DNA of 64,000 nucleotides, taken from the NCBI RefSeq assembly GCF_016805305.1, contig NZ_JAERQN010000007.1, positions 248,001-312,000 of the forward strand. Reading direction: 5' to 3'. Below are positions 10,015 to 19,782 of this stretch, one piece after another (position 1 is the stretch's first letter; each line of letters begins with the position of its first letter). Origin of the DNA: Falsiroseomonas ponticola. GTDB lineage: Bacteria; Pseudomonadota; Alphaproteobacteria; Acetobacterales; Acetobacteraceae. Position numbers and translations under genes: made by a program. The notes under the pieces are model-generated. The model worked only from the letters and a program-made list of their open reading frames with translations, ran no database searches and was not told the origin of the DNA.

Positions 10015-10034
10015 GCAAGGGGGAGACAACGGGC

Positions 10035-11458
10035 ATGGCCATCACCGTCATCCGCAACGCGGACCTCGTCGTCGCCTGGGATGCCTCGACGAAGAGCCAC
10101 ACCTACCTCTCGGACGCCGATGTGGCGTTCGAGGGCGGCGCGCTGACCTTCGTCGGCCGGGGCTATACCGGCCCGGCGGAGGAGGAGATCAGCGGACGCG
10201 GCCTGATGGTCATGCCCGGCCTCGTCAACATCCACTCGCACCCCTCCAGCGAACCGATGAACAAGGGGCTGATCGATGAGATCGGCAGCCCCGGGCTCTA
10301 CAATTCCTCGCTCTACGAATTCATGCCGATCTTCCGCGCGGATGCGGAGGCGGTGCCGTCCTGCGTGCGCGTCGCGCTGTCGGAACTGCTGCTGTCCGGC
10401 GTCACGACGGTGGCGGACCTGTCCATGGCCCATCCGGGCTGGATGGATCTGCTGGCGGAATCGGGCATGCGCGTCTGCATCGCGCCCATGTTCAAATCGG
10501 CCAAGTGGTTCACCAAGAACGGCCATGTTGTCGAATATGAATGGGACGAGGCTGCCGGCGAGAAGGCGATGGCGGAGGCGCTGTCGCTGATCGAGCGCGC
10601 GGAGCAGCATGAGTCCGGGCGCCTCTTCGGCATGGTCGTGCCGGCGCAGATCGATACCTGCACGGACACGCTGCTGAAGGAGAGCTTCCAGGAAGCCGGC
10701 AAGCGCGGCCTGTCCTGGCAGATCCATGCCGCGCAGTCGGTGGTCGAGTTCCACGAGATCACGCGCCGCCACGGCAAGACGCCGATCGGCTGGCTCGACA
10801 GCATGGGCCTGCTGAGCGAGCGCAGCATCATCGGACACGGCATCTTCCTGGACGACCATCCCTCCACGAAATGGTGGACGGATACCGACATGAAGCGCCT
10901 GGCGGAGACCGGCACCACCGTCGCGCATTGCCCGACCGTCTTCGCGCGCCGCGGCATCACGCTGAAGCATTTCGGCCGCTACAAGCGCGCCGGCGTCAAT
11001 ATGGGCCTCGGGACGGATACCTATCCGCACAACATGCTGGATGAGATGCGCCTCGTCGCCTATCTCGCCCGCACCCAGGCGAACGACCCGCGCAGCATGA
11101 CGACGACGGAGCTGTTCGACGCCGCGACGGTCGGCGGCGCGCAGGCGCTCGGCCGTGACGATATCGGCCGCCTCGTCGCCGGCGCCCGCGCCGACTTCGT
11201 GCTGGTGGACGTCACGCATCCGCGCATGCGCCCATCCCGCGATCCCGTCCGCAGCCTGGTCTATGCGGCGGGCGACCGCGCGGTGAAGGATGTCTTCGTC
11301 GATGGCATCAAGGTCGTGGCCGATGGCCAGGTGCTGACCATGGACTACGCCGCCGCCGCCGAGCATCTCAACGAGGCGCAGAAGCGCATCATCGACCGCG
11401 CGCCGGCGCAGGACTGGGCGCATCGCCCGGTCGAGGTGTCGAGCCCGCCGACCTTCCG

Positions 11459-11468
<10 letters not shown>
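10035..11468 (+). CDS. Amidohydrolase, TRZ/ATZ (chlorohydrolase/deaminase) type
   Basis: This 477-residue protein is a subtype I amidohydrolase related to AtzA/TrzA, guanine deaminase and hydroxydechloroatrazine hydrolases. Visible metal-site motifs are VNIHSHPSSE (HxH), WQIHAAQS, GHGIFLDDH and GLGTDTYPHN, the last with the conserved aspartate. Such enzymes hydrolytically deaminate, or remove a substituent from, N-heterocycles and related molecules. It differs from the YtcJ-like enzyme at 4976, so the locus has two separate hydrolytic steps. Its end overlaps the start of the ATPase gene by 10 bases, so it is part of the transporter operon. The substrate is not predictable. Confidence 0.9.
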
Positions 11469-12453
<985 letters not shown>

Positions 12454-12457
<4 letters not shown>

Positions 12458-13512
12458 GCCTGCTGGAGGTCACGGACCTCACCAAGCACTACCCCGTCCG
12501 CCAGGGCATCGTGCTCGCGAAGCAGGTCGGCACGGTGCGCGCCGTGGATGGCGTCTCCTTCCGCATCGAGCGTGGCGAGACGCTGGCGCTGGTCGGCGAA
12601 TCCGGCTGCGGGAAATCCACCACCGCGCGCCTGGTGCTGCGCCTGATCGAGCCGACCTCCGGCACCGTCCGCTTCGATGGCCAGGAAGTCTCGGGCGCCG
12701 CGCTGCGCACCTTGCGCCGCCGCGTGCAGGTCGTGTTCCAGGACCCCTATGCCAGCCTCAACCCGCGGCTGCGCGTCGGCGAGACGATCGCGGAGCCGAT
12801 GGAGGTGCATGGCATCGGCGATGCGAAATCGCGGGAGGCGCGCGTGCAGGAACTCCTGCGCCTCGTTGGCCTCGCGCCCTTCCACGCGCAGCGCTACCCG
12901 CATGAATTCAGCGGCGGCCAGCGCCAGCGCATCGGCATCGCGCGAGCCCTTGCCGTGCAGCCCGACCTCATCGTCTGCGACGAGCCCGTCAGCGCCTTGG
13001 ACGTGTCGATCCAGGCCCAGGTGGTGAACCTGCTGAAGGACCTGCAGCGGCAGTTCGGCCTCTCCTACCTCTTCATCGCGCATGACCTCGCCGTGGTGCG
13101 CCACATGGCCGATCGCGTGGCCGTCATGTATCTCGGCCAGATCGTGGAGACGGCCCCGAAGCGGGACCTCTTCGCGGCGCCGCGCCACCCCTATACCCGT
13201 GCCCTGCTGCGCGCGATCCCGCATCCCGATCCGCGCCGTCGCGGCCAGGTCACGCCGCTCGGCGGCGATGTGCCGAGCCCGATGAACCCGCCGCCGGGCT
13301 GCCGCTTCCACACGCGCTGCCCCTTCGCGCAGGATGTCTGCCGGCAGGAGGAGCCGGTGCTGCGCGATATCGCCGCCGGCGCGCGCGTGGCCTGCCACCT
13401 GGCGGAGACGCTGCCGCCCTTCGAGGCCGAGGCCGGCGACGGGCTGTCCGCGCTCGCGAGCCGTCGCCTCGCCCTCTACGCCGCCGCGAAGGAACGCCGC
13501 GCCGGGCGGTAG
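12454..13512 (+). CDS. ABC transporter ATP-binding protein, OppF/DppF type
   Basis: The product has 352 residues; the ATG overlaps the previous stop (ATGA). Motifs are Walker A GESGCGKST, Q-loop VVFQDPYASLNPRL, signature FSGGQRQRIG, Walker B LIVCDEPVSALD, H-loop FIAHDLAV, and the C-terminal CRFHTRCPFAQDVC cysteine cluster. It forms a heterodimer with the OppD-type ATPase. About 40 residues follow the usual family end and carry no recognised motif. Confidence 0.95.
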
Positions 13513-13567
13513 CGCGACCGCGCCGCCCCTCCTACTCTGCGGCCCGCAACGGGGAGGGATCGCAGCG

Positions 13568-14737
13568 ATGGTCATGCAGCTGGTGGCGCCGCGCTTGATG
13601 CTGATGGGCGGCGGGTCGGTGGCGAAGCTGCCGGAGGTGCTGGCGCAGCTCGGCCTCTCTCGCCCGCTCGTGGTCACCGATCCCTTCATGGTCTCCTCCG
13701 GCATGGTGGAGCGCGCGCTGGCGCCGCTGCGGCAGGCGGGCCTCGCCTTCGCCGTGTTCAGCGAGACGGTGCCGGACCCGACGGATACGGTGATCGAGGC
13801 CGGCGTCGCGGTGCTGAAGGCGGGCAGCTACGACTGCCTGGTCGGCTTCGGCGGCGGCAGCCCGATGGACACGGCCAAGGCCATGGCGATCCTCGCCGCC
13901 GCGCCGCCCGGCACGCATATCCGCGCCTTCAAGGTGCCCGCCGCCGCCAATACCGGCGCCGTGCCCGTCATCTGCGTGCCGACCACGGCCGGCACGGGCA
14001 GCGAGGCCACGCGCTTCACCGTCATCACCGACACGGTGAGCGACGAGAAGATGCTGATCGCGGGCCTCGGCGCGCTGCCGCTGGCCGCCGTGGTGGACCA
14101 TGAGCTGACCTTCAGCCTGCCCGCCCGCATCACCGCCGATACCGGCATCGACAGCCTGACCCATGCGCTGGAGGCCTTTGTCAGCAAGCGGGCCAATGCC
14201 GTCTCCGACGACTATGCCCGCAGCGCCATGCGCCTCATCGCCCCCAATCTCCGCCGCGTCTGGGCCGATCCCTCCAACGCCGAGGCGCGGGAGGCGATGA
14301 TGCGCGGCGCGACCCTGGCGGGCCTTGCCTTCAGCAATGCCAGCGTCGCGCTGGTTCATGGCATGTCGCGGCCGGTCGGCGCGCATTTCCACGTCCCGCA
14401 TGGCCTCTCCAACGCCATGCTGCTGCCCGCCGTCACCGCCTTCGGGCTGGAAGCCGGCCGCGCCCGCTATGCGGAGGCCGCGCGCGTGATGGGTATCGCG
14501 ACGGAGCAGGAGGGCGACCAGTCGGCCGCGCAGCGCCTGGTGGAGGAGCTGCGCGCGCTGAACCACGACCTCAAGGTGCCGACGCCGGCCGGCTTCGGGA
14601 TCGATGCGGACAAGTGGAACAAGCTGCTGCCGACCATGGCGCAGCAGGCGCTGGCCTCCGGCAGCCCGGGCAACAACCCGCGCGTGCCGGATGCGGACCA
14701 GATCGTGGCGCTGTACCGGGAGGCCTACGGCCGGTAG
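13568..14737 (+). CDS. Iron-containing alcohol dehydrogenase
   Basis: The predicted product has 389 residues starting at ATG 13568, with a GGGGAGGG-like ribosome-binding site upstream. It is a type III (Fe-dependent) alcohol dehydrogenase: NAD(P)-binding GFGGGSPMDTAK (93-104), PTTAGTGSEAT, and metal ligands in the IDSLTHALEAF and HGMSRPVGAHFHVPHG segments. Members oxidise alcohols or reduce aldehydes and ketones, and include maleylacetate reductase and lactaldehyde reductase. It follows the transporter operon by 55 bases on the same strand and may process a product of the amidohydrolases. The next gene is convergent, with one base between the stops. Confidence 0.93.
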   Translation: MVMQLVAPRLMLMGGGSVAKLPEVLAQLGLSRPLVVTDPFMVSSGMVERALAPLRQAGLAFAVFSETVPDPTDTVIEAGVAVLKAGSYDCLVGFGGGSPMDTAKAMAILAAAPPGTHIRAFKVPAAANTGAVPVICVPTTAGTGSEATRFTVITDTVSDEKMLIAGLGALPLAAVVDHELTFSLPARITADTGIDSLTHALEAFVSKRANAVSDDYARSAMRLIAPNLRRVWADPSNAEAREAMMRGATLAGLAFSNASVALVHGMSRPVGAHFHVPHGLSNAMLLPAVTAFGLEAGRARYAEAARVMGIATEQEGDQSAAQRLVEELRALNHDLKVPTPAGFGIDADKWNKLLPTMAQQALASGSPGNNPRVPDADQIVALYREAYGR

Positions 14738-14738
14738 G

Positions 14739-15887
14739 TCAGCCCAGGCTCGCCCGCCAGGCGGCGCCCCAGGCGGGCAGGGCGGGCGGGGGTAGGGGGC
14801 GGCCGACGCCGAAGCCCTGCGCCACGTCGCAGCCCGCGGCGGCGGCGGCGCGCCAGGTCAGGCTGTCCGCCACCCCTTCCGCCACCACCACCATGCCGCG
14901 GGCCCGCGCATGGCGGACCAGCGCCTCCACCGTGGCGCGGGCGCGGCGGTTGCGCGGCATGGCGAGCACCAGCTTGCGGTCCAGCTTCACCCCGGCGAAG
15001 GGCAGGGCCAGCAGGCTGCGCCGGTGGTCATCAAGGCCGAGGTCATCCAGCAGCACGCCGTAGCCGCGCCGGGCCAGGCGGGTCAGCGCGCGGCGGAGCA
15101 GGGCGGTGTCGCGGACCTCGGTGCTCTCCGTCAGTTCCAGCAGCAGCGAATCGGCCGAAAGGCCGGCGGCCCGGACCTCCGAATCCAGCCAGCAGGCCAT
15201 GTCGCCCTCCAGCAGGACGGAGAGCGGCACGTTGAAGGACATGCGCAGCCGCTGCGGCGCGCCCAGCGCGGCGAGTTCCCGCAGGGCCCGCCGCGCGACG
15301 GCGCGGGTCAGCCGCGTGGCCAGGCCTTCGCGCTCCGCCATGGCGATGAAGCGGTCGGCACCCAGCGCCGCGGCTGGGCGTTCCCACCGGGCCAGCGCCT
15401 CCACCAGCACGGGACGGCGATCGGCCATGCGCACCATGGGCTGGAAGCGGACGGTGATCTCCCCGCGGTCGAGCCCGGCGGCCAGGGCCGCCACGTCGCT
15501 TGCCGGCATCTCCCCCGGCGTGCCGCCGGCGACCAGCGCATCGGCCAGCGCGGCGCCCTCGGCATCGACGCTGCGCAGGCCGGGCGTGGCGGGCAGGCCG
15601 GGGCGATGGACGACGACGACGCCGGTGCCGCTGAAGGGGTCGCGCAGCGCGCTCATCAGCGCGGGGCTATGGCGCAGGCCCTCGCCGCCTTCCAGCACCA
15701 GGTGGCGGGGGGCGATCCCCGGGCCGACCAGGTGGCCGAGGGCTTCCGCGCCCGTCGTCACCAGGACGGTGGGCGGGCCGGCCATGCGCTGGGCGGCATC
15801 GCGGGCAGCCGCGATCACCAGCGGGTCGCTGGCGACCAGAAGGACCGTACCGGGCTCCGCCATGGCGCGGCGGGAGCGCCTGAGCAT
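14739..15887 (-). CDS. EAL-domain protein (probable c-di-GMP phosphodiesterase) with degenerate receiver-like N-terminus
   Basis: The predicted protein has 382 residues from ATG 15887, with a GGGGAGA sequence about 10 bases upstream. Residues 1-120 look like a receiver fold (VLLVASDPLVIAAARD opening), but the acidic phosphorylation position reads LVLEGG, so normal phospho-regulation is doubtful. The C-terminal half is an EAL domain: VEALARW (EAL), FNVPLSVLL (Asn), LLLELTES (ExTE), LLDDLGLDD (DD), GVKLDRK (Lys), AEGV and AQGFGVGRPL (Gln). The metal and catalytic residues appear present, but loop 6 (normally DDFGTGYSS) is diverged. The probable role is c-di-GMP hydrolysis; c-di-GMP binding only is possible. 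No GGDEF domain is fused. Confidence 0.85.
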   Translation of the reverse strand: MLRRSRRAMAEPGTVLLVASDPLVIAAARDAAQRMAGPPTVLVTTGAEALGHLVGPGIAPRHLVLEGGEGLRHSPALMSALRDPFSGTGVVVVHRPGLPATPGLRSVDAEGAALADALVAGGTPGEMPASDVAALAAGLDRGEITVRFQPMVRMADRRPVLVEALARWERPAAALGADRFIAMAEREGLATRLTRAVARRALRELAALGAPQRLRMSFNVPLSVLLEGDMACWLDSEVRAAGLSADSLLLELTESTEVRDTALLRRALTRLARRGYGVLLDDLGLDDHRRSLLALPFAGVKLDRKLVLAMPRNRRARATVEALVRHARARGMVVVAEGVADSLTWRAAAAAGCDVAQGFGVGRPLPPPALPAWGAAWRASLG

Positions 15888-15958
15888 CAAGTCGCTGTCT
15901 CCCCGGCCGCCGGCATGGGGCGGCCTTCATGGCGCGCAACGGCAGGGCGGGGCGCGCC

Positions 15959-16002
15959 TGAGACGTGTAGCAAGGCTCGGCCGCCATTGCCACGACGTCT
16001 CA
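15959..16002. repeat. 8-bp inverted repeat upstream of the EAL gene
   Basis: TGAGACGT (15959-15966) and ACGTCTCA (15995-16002) are perfect inverse copies 28 bases apart, 72-115 bases before the EAL start. An A-rich stretch (16012-16019) follows. This could be a regulator site or a chance pair. Confidence 0.25.
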
Positions 16003-16133
16003 ATTGCCGCGAAAAAAAATTCTTTATGGTGGTGACGGGGCTTTGCTGACCGGAATGCGGCACCGGGGGGAGTCATCCGCCCGGGGGCCAGCGATCAGCG
16101 TGGAATCGGCAGGAACGGGGCGCGGCGCCAGGA

Positions 16134-17081
16134 TCAGGCGCGGCGGGGCAGCCAGGGTTCCTCGGCCCAGAGCCGCCGGAGTTCCCCATCCGCCCGGGTC
16201 AGCACGCGGCCCCAGGCTTCCGGGCCCAGGAAGCGGGCATTCTGGCCGAGGCTGGCGGCCTGGGCGGCGAAATCCGGATCGGCCGCCATGGTTTCCAGCC
16301 CGGCCAGCAGCCCGGCCCGGAAGGCGTCCGGCGCGGCCGGGTTCAGCGCGAATCCGCGCTGCGCGGCGGCGACGAGGTCGAGCCCCTGCTCGCGCAGCGT
16401 CGGGACCTCCGGCACCAGGGTGCTGCGGCGGCTGGCGGCGATGCCGATGCCGACCAGCTTGCCCTCCCGCAGCGCGGCGATGGCATCCGGCATGGCGAGC
16501 ATGGCGGCCGCGACATGGCCGGAGATGGCGGCCTGGCGCGCGGCGGCGGCGGAGGGGAAGGCGAGGCGCGCGAGGTCGAGCCGCCCTTCCAGCCGCATCC
16601 CCGCGAAATGCGCCGCGCTGGCGGGCGGCGGCGTGCCGAGCGTGCCACGGTCCCCGAGCGCGCGCAGCGCCGCCACGTCGGGCGGGCCGGCGGGGGCGCC
16701 GACCAGCACCATGCTTTCCTCGATCACCGCGGCCAGGGGCGCGATGCGCTCCACCGGCGAAACCTCCCCGGCCTCCACCGCGCGGGCGAGGAGGAGGGGC
16801 GTGGTGACGACGCCGATCAGCTTCTGCTCCGGCCTGGCGGCGGCCAGCAGGGCCACCGCTTCGAGGCCCGACCGCCCGGCATGGTTGCGCACCGTCAGCG
16901 TCAGCCGCGGCAGGCAGCGTTCCAGGAAGGGCGCGACGCTGCGCGCCCAGAGATCGGCCGGCGACCCGCCCGGCGCGCCGACCAGCAACTCCACCGGGTT
17001 GCGGCGGCTGGCCAGCGCCGGGCCGGGCAGGGCCGACGCCCCCGCCAGCAGCAGCATCGCGCGGCGGGGGAGCACGGTCAC
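16134..17081 (-). CDS. Bug/TctC-type tripartite tricarboxylate transporter substrate-binding protein
   Basis: The predicted product has 315 residues from GTG 17081, which overlaps the secF stop by four bases (GTGA); an ATG at 17057 is an alternative. A signal peptide (PRRAMLLLAGASALPGPALA) sends it to the periplasm. The body has the Bug layout: VELLVGAPGGSPADLWAR, FLERCLPRLTLTVRNHAG, TPLLLARA, and a C-terminal Venus-flytrap lobe ending in helices with MAADPDFAAQA. Bug proteins bind carboxylates or amides. No TctA/TctB membrane genes are nearby, as is common for this family. Coupling to secDF is unusual and is discussed as a finding. Confidence 0.85.
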   Translation of the reverse strand: MTVLPRRAMLLLAGASALPGPALASRRNPVELLVGAPGGSPADLWARSVAPFLERCLPRLTLTVRNHAGRSGLEAVALLAAARPEQKLIGVVTTPLLLARAVEAGEVSPVERIAPLAAVIEESMVLVGAPAGPPDVAALRALGDRGTLGTPPPASAAHFAGMRLEGRLDLARLAFPSAAAARQAAISGHVAAAMLAMPDAIAALREGKLVGIGIAASRRSTLVPEVPTLREQGLDLVAAAQRGFALNPAAPDAFRAGLLAGLETMAADPDFAAQAASLGQNARFLGPEAWGRVLTRADGELRRLWAEEPWLPRRA

Positions 17082-18034
17082 GGCGTGGCCGCCTGCGGCA
17101 CCGCCGCCGTTTCCCGCCGCAGCGACTTCGCCCCGGTGAAGAGCACGATGGGCGCGGCGATGAAGACGGAGGAGGAGGCGCTGACGACGATGCCGAACAG
17201 CATGGTCCAGGCGAAGCCGCCCAGCGTATCGCCCCCGAACAGCGCCAGCGGCATGGCGGAGAGGAAGAGCGTCATCGACGTGCCGAGCGAGCGGTTCAGC
17301 GTCTCGTTGATGCTGAGGTCCACCAGCTCCCTGAGCGGCATCTGCTTGAACTTGCGCAGATTCTCCCGCATCCGGTCGAACACCACGACCTTGTCGTTGG
17401 CGCTGAAGCCGATGATGGTGAGGATCGCGGCGACGGTCTGCAGGTTGAACTCGATCTGCGTCAGCGCGAGGAAGCCCACGGTCTTCGTGGCATCCAGGAT
17501 CAGCGTGATGATCGCCGCGATGCCGAACTGCCATTCGAAGCGGAACCAGATGTAGAGCAGCATCGCGAGCAGGCTGATGCCGAGCGCGATCATGCCGCCG
17601 CGGAACAGCTCGCCGGAGACGCGGTTGCCGACCGCCTCCACCCGCAGGACGCGGGTGCCGGGGGTGGTGGCTTCCAGCGCCGCGCGCACGGCGTTCACGG
17701 CGCGCTGCGTCCCGGCCTCATCCCCCTGCACGGGCAGGCGGACCAGCAGCTGGTCGGGCCCGCCGAATTCCTGCACGCCGACATCGCCGAGGTTGAGGGC
17801 GGAGACGGCGCCGCGGACGCGGGCGAGGTCCGCCACCTGCGGGGTGCGGACCTCCATGATGATGCCGCCCTTGAAGTCGATCCCGCGCTCCAGCCCCGGA
17901 TAGAAGGCGAGGATGACAGAGGCGGTGGACAGGATGGCGGAGACGATGAGGCCCAGCACCGCGCCGCGCATGAACTGGATGCGCGTGTTGTCGGGGACCA
18001 GGCGGAAGAGGGGGCGTGCCAGCAGGCGGAACAT
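17078..18034 (-). CDS. secF: Protein translocase subunit SecF
   Basis: The predicted product has 318 residues, usual for SecF. It carries the RGIDFKGGIIMEV signature near the N-terminus, a periplasmic domain, and the SecF core motifs GFSANDKVVVFDRMREN and INETLNRSLGTS, with six membrane helices expected. With SecD it forms the proton-motive-force-driven complex that assists SecYEG protein export. The gene follows secD after 12 bases and overlaps the Bug-family gene downstream. Confidence 0.97.
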   Translation of the reverse strand: MFRLLARPLFRLVPDNTRIQFMRGAVLGLIVSAILSTASVILAFYPGLERGIDFKGGIIMEVRTPQVADLARVRGAVSALNLGDVGVQEFGGPDQLLVRLPVQGDEAGTQRAVNAVRAALEATTPGTRVLRVEAVGNRVSGELFRGGMIALGISLLAMLLYIWFRFEWQFGIAAIITLILDATKTVGFLALTQIEFNLQTVAAILTIIGFSANDKVVVFDRMRENLRKFKQMPLRELVDLSINETLNRSLGTSMTLFLSAMPLALFGGDTLGGFAWTMLFGIVVSASSSVFIAAPIVLFTGAKSLRRETAAVPQAATP

Positions 18035-18046
18035 GGACGCGTGCCC

Positions 18047-19633
18047 TTACGTCGGCAGCACGGCCGGGCGGCGCCGGCGGTACCAGATGGAGACCATGAG
18101 CCGCACCACCACCGTCGCGGTGTACATCTGCACGATGGTGCCGATGGCGACGGTGACGGCGAAGCCCTTCACCGGGCCGGACCCGAAGGCATAGAGGCAA
18201 CCCATGGCGATGAGGTTCGTCAGGTTGCTGTCCATGATGGTGCCGGACGCCTTGCTGAACCCGGCTTCCAGCGCGCTGAGCGGTGGTCGGCCGAGTTTCG
18301 TCTCCTCCCGTATCCGTTCGTTGATCAGCACGTTGGCATCGAGCGCGGTGCCGAGCGTCAGCACGATGCCGGCGATGCCCGGCAGGGTCAGGGTGGCGCC
18401 GATCACGGTCAGGATGCCGACCATGATGATGACGTTGGCGATCAGCGCGATGTTGGCGAGCCAGCCGAAGAAGCCATAGGCGAGGCCCATGTAGAGGAAG
18501 ACGAAGAGCGTCCCGGCGGCGAGCGAGAGCAGGCCCGCGCGGATCGCATCCGCCCCCAGCTCCGGCCCGACGGTCCTCTCCTCCACCACCGTCAGCGGCG
18601 CGGGCAGGGCGCCGGCGCGCAGCAGCACGGCCAGGTCGTTGGCGCCGCGGACATCGAAGCTGCCGCTGATCTGCCCGCGGCCGCCGGTGATGGCTTCCCG
18701 GATCACGGGGGCGGTGATGACCCGTTCGTCGAGCACGATGGCGAAGGGGCGGCCGACATTCTGGCGCGTGATCTCCGCGAAGCGGCGGGTGCCGATGCTG
18801 TCGAAGGCGAAGTTCACCACCCATTCGCCGGTCCGGCCATCCTGTCCCGCGCGGGCATCGGTCAGGTTGGCGCCATCGACCTCGACGCGCCGGCGCACGG
18901 CGAAGCGTTCCTGGCCGCGGTCGCCGGGCAGGAACATGGTGCCGGCCGGCGGCGTGGGGGCCTGCAAATTCGCCGTCTCATCCACCAGGTGGAAGGTCAT
19001 GCGGGCGGTGCGGCCCAGCAGGTCCTTGATCCGGGCGGGATCCTCCACGCCCGGCAGCTGGACCAGGATGCGGTTCTGGCCCTGGCGGGCGATCAGGGCC
19101 TCGGCCACGCCGGTCTCGTCGATTCGGCGGCGGACGATCTCGATCGACTGCTCCACGGCGCCGCCGGCCTTGGCGCGCAGCGCCACTTCCGTCAGCGTCG
19201 CGGTCACGGTGCCGTCGGGGCTGGTCGTGACCTCGATATCCGGCTGGGTGGCGCCGGCGCCGGTGGGCACCGCGATGGCGGCTTCCCGCAGCAGGCGCGC
19301 GACATCCGCGGCGCGGGCGGGGTCGGAGACGCGGAGCGTGATGCGCCGCTCCGCCTGGTTGGCGCTCAGCCCCGTATAGAGGATGCGCGGATTGGCCGAG
19401 GCGGTGCCGCGGCGGACCGAATCCACCAGGGTTTCCAGCCGTTCGCGCACCATGGCGGAGGTATCGACCTCCAGCAGCAGGTAGCTGCCGCCGCGCAGGT
19501 CGAGGCCGAGGCTGATCTGCCGCACCCAATCCGGCAGCACGCTGCGGGGCAGCACGTTGGGCACGGAGAGCAGCATGCCGAGGAGGCACACGCCAACCAC
19601 CGCGAGCGCCTTCCAGCGGGCGAAATACATCAT
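18047..19633 (-). CDS. secD: Protein translocase subunit SecD
   Basis: The product has 528 residues; two ATGs stand in tandem at the start (19633 and 19630). An N-terminal membrane helix (FARWKALAVVGVCLLGMLLS) precedes the SecD signature GLDLRGGSYLLLEVD, a large periplasmic P1 region, and a C-terminal five-helix membrane domain with GIAGIVLTLGTALDANVLIN and RIREE. It acts at the periplasmic side of SecYEG with SecF (17078-18034) in the same operon. YajC is not seen beside it, so the frequent yajC-secDF order is broken here. Confidence 0.97.
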   Translation of the reverse strand: MMYFARWKALAVVGVCLLGMLLSVPNVLPRSVLPDWVRQISLGLDLRGGSYLLLEVDTSAMVRERLETLVDSVRRGTASANPRILYTGLSANQAERRITLRVSDPARAADVARLLREAAIAVPTGAGATQPDIEVTTSPDGTVTATLTEVALRAKAGGAVEQSIEIVRRRIDETGVAEALIARQGQNRILVQLPGVEDPARIKDLLGRTARMTFHLVDETANLQAPTPPAGTMFLPGDRGQERFAVRRRVEVDGANLTDARAGQDGRTGEWVVNFAFDSIGTRRFAEITRQNVGRPFAIVLDERVITAPVIREAITGGRGQISGSFDVRGANDLAVLLRAGALPAPLTVVEERTVGPELGADAIRAGLLSLAAGTLFVFLYMGLAYGFFGWLANIALIANVIIMVGILTVIGATLTLPGIAGIVLTLGTALDANVLINERIREETKLGRPPLSALEAGFSKASGTIMDSNLTNLIAMGCLYAFGSGPVKGFAVTVAIGTIVQMYTATVVVRLMVSIWYRRRRPAVLPT

Positions 19634-19656
19634 GGACGCAACGAAATCCTGGCCAA

Positions 19657-19684
19657 GGTCAAGGCAGCCCTTGCCCGGTCAAGG
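19657..19684. repeat. Paired GGTCAAGG direct repeats before secD
   Basis: GGTCAAGG occurs at 19657-19664 and 19677-19684, exactly 20 bp apart (about two helical turns), 24-51 bases upstream of the secD start. On the minus strand each copy reads CCTTGACC, so each could also supply a TTGACC -35-like hexamer. This may be promoter or regulator-binding structure; nothing proves function. Confidence 0.3.
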
Positions 19685-19782
19685 GCAGGCCCGCTTGGGC
19701 GGAACATGCGCGGGACCCCCCCCTGATGCAAGCCCGCGCGGGAAGGAGTATCCCGGCAGGGCTTGATGAAGGGTGTTTCCGC

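Noticed and set aside
8332..10029. A 565-codon minus-strand open frame
   Set aside because: It is opposite the second binding-protein gene, which has a signal peptide and family 5 signatures.
15308..16035. Several plus-strand frames opposite and upstream of the EAL gene
   Set aside because: They are Ser/Arg/Ala-rich shadows; the minus-strand frame has the complete set of EAL motifs.
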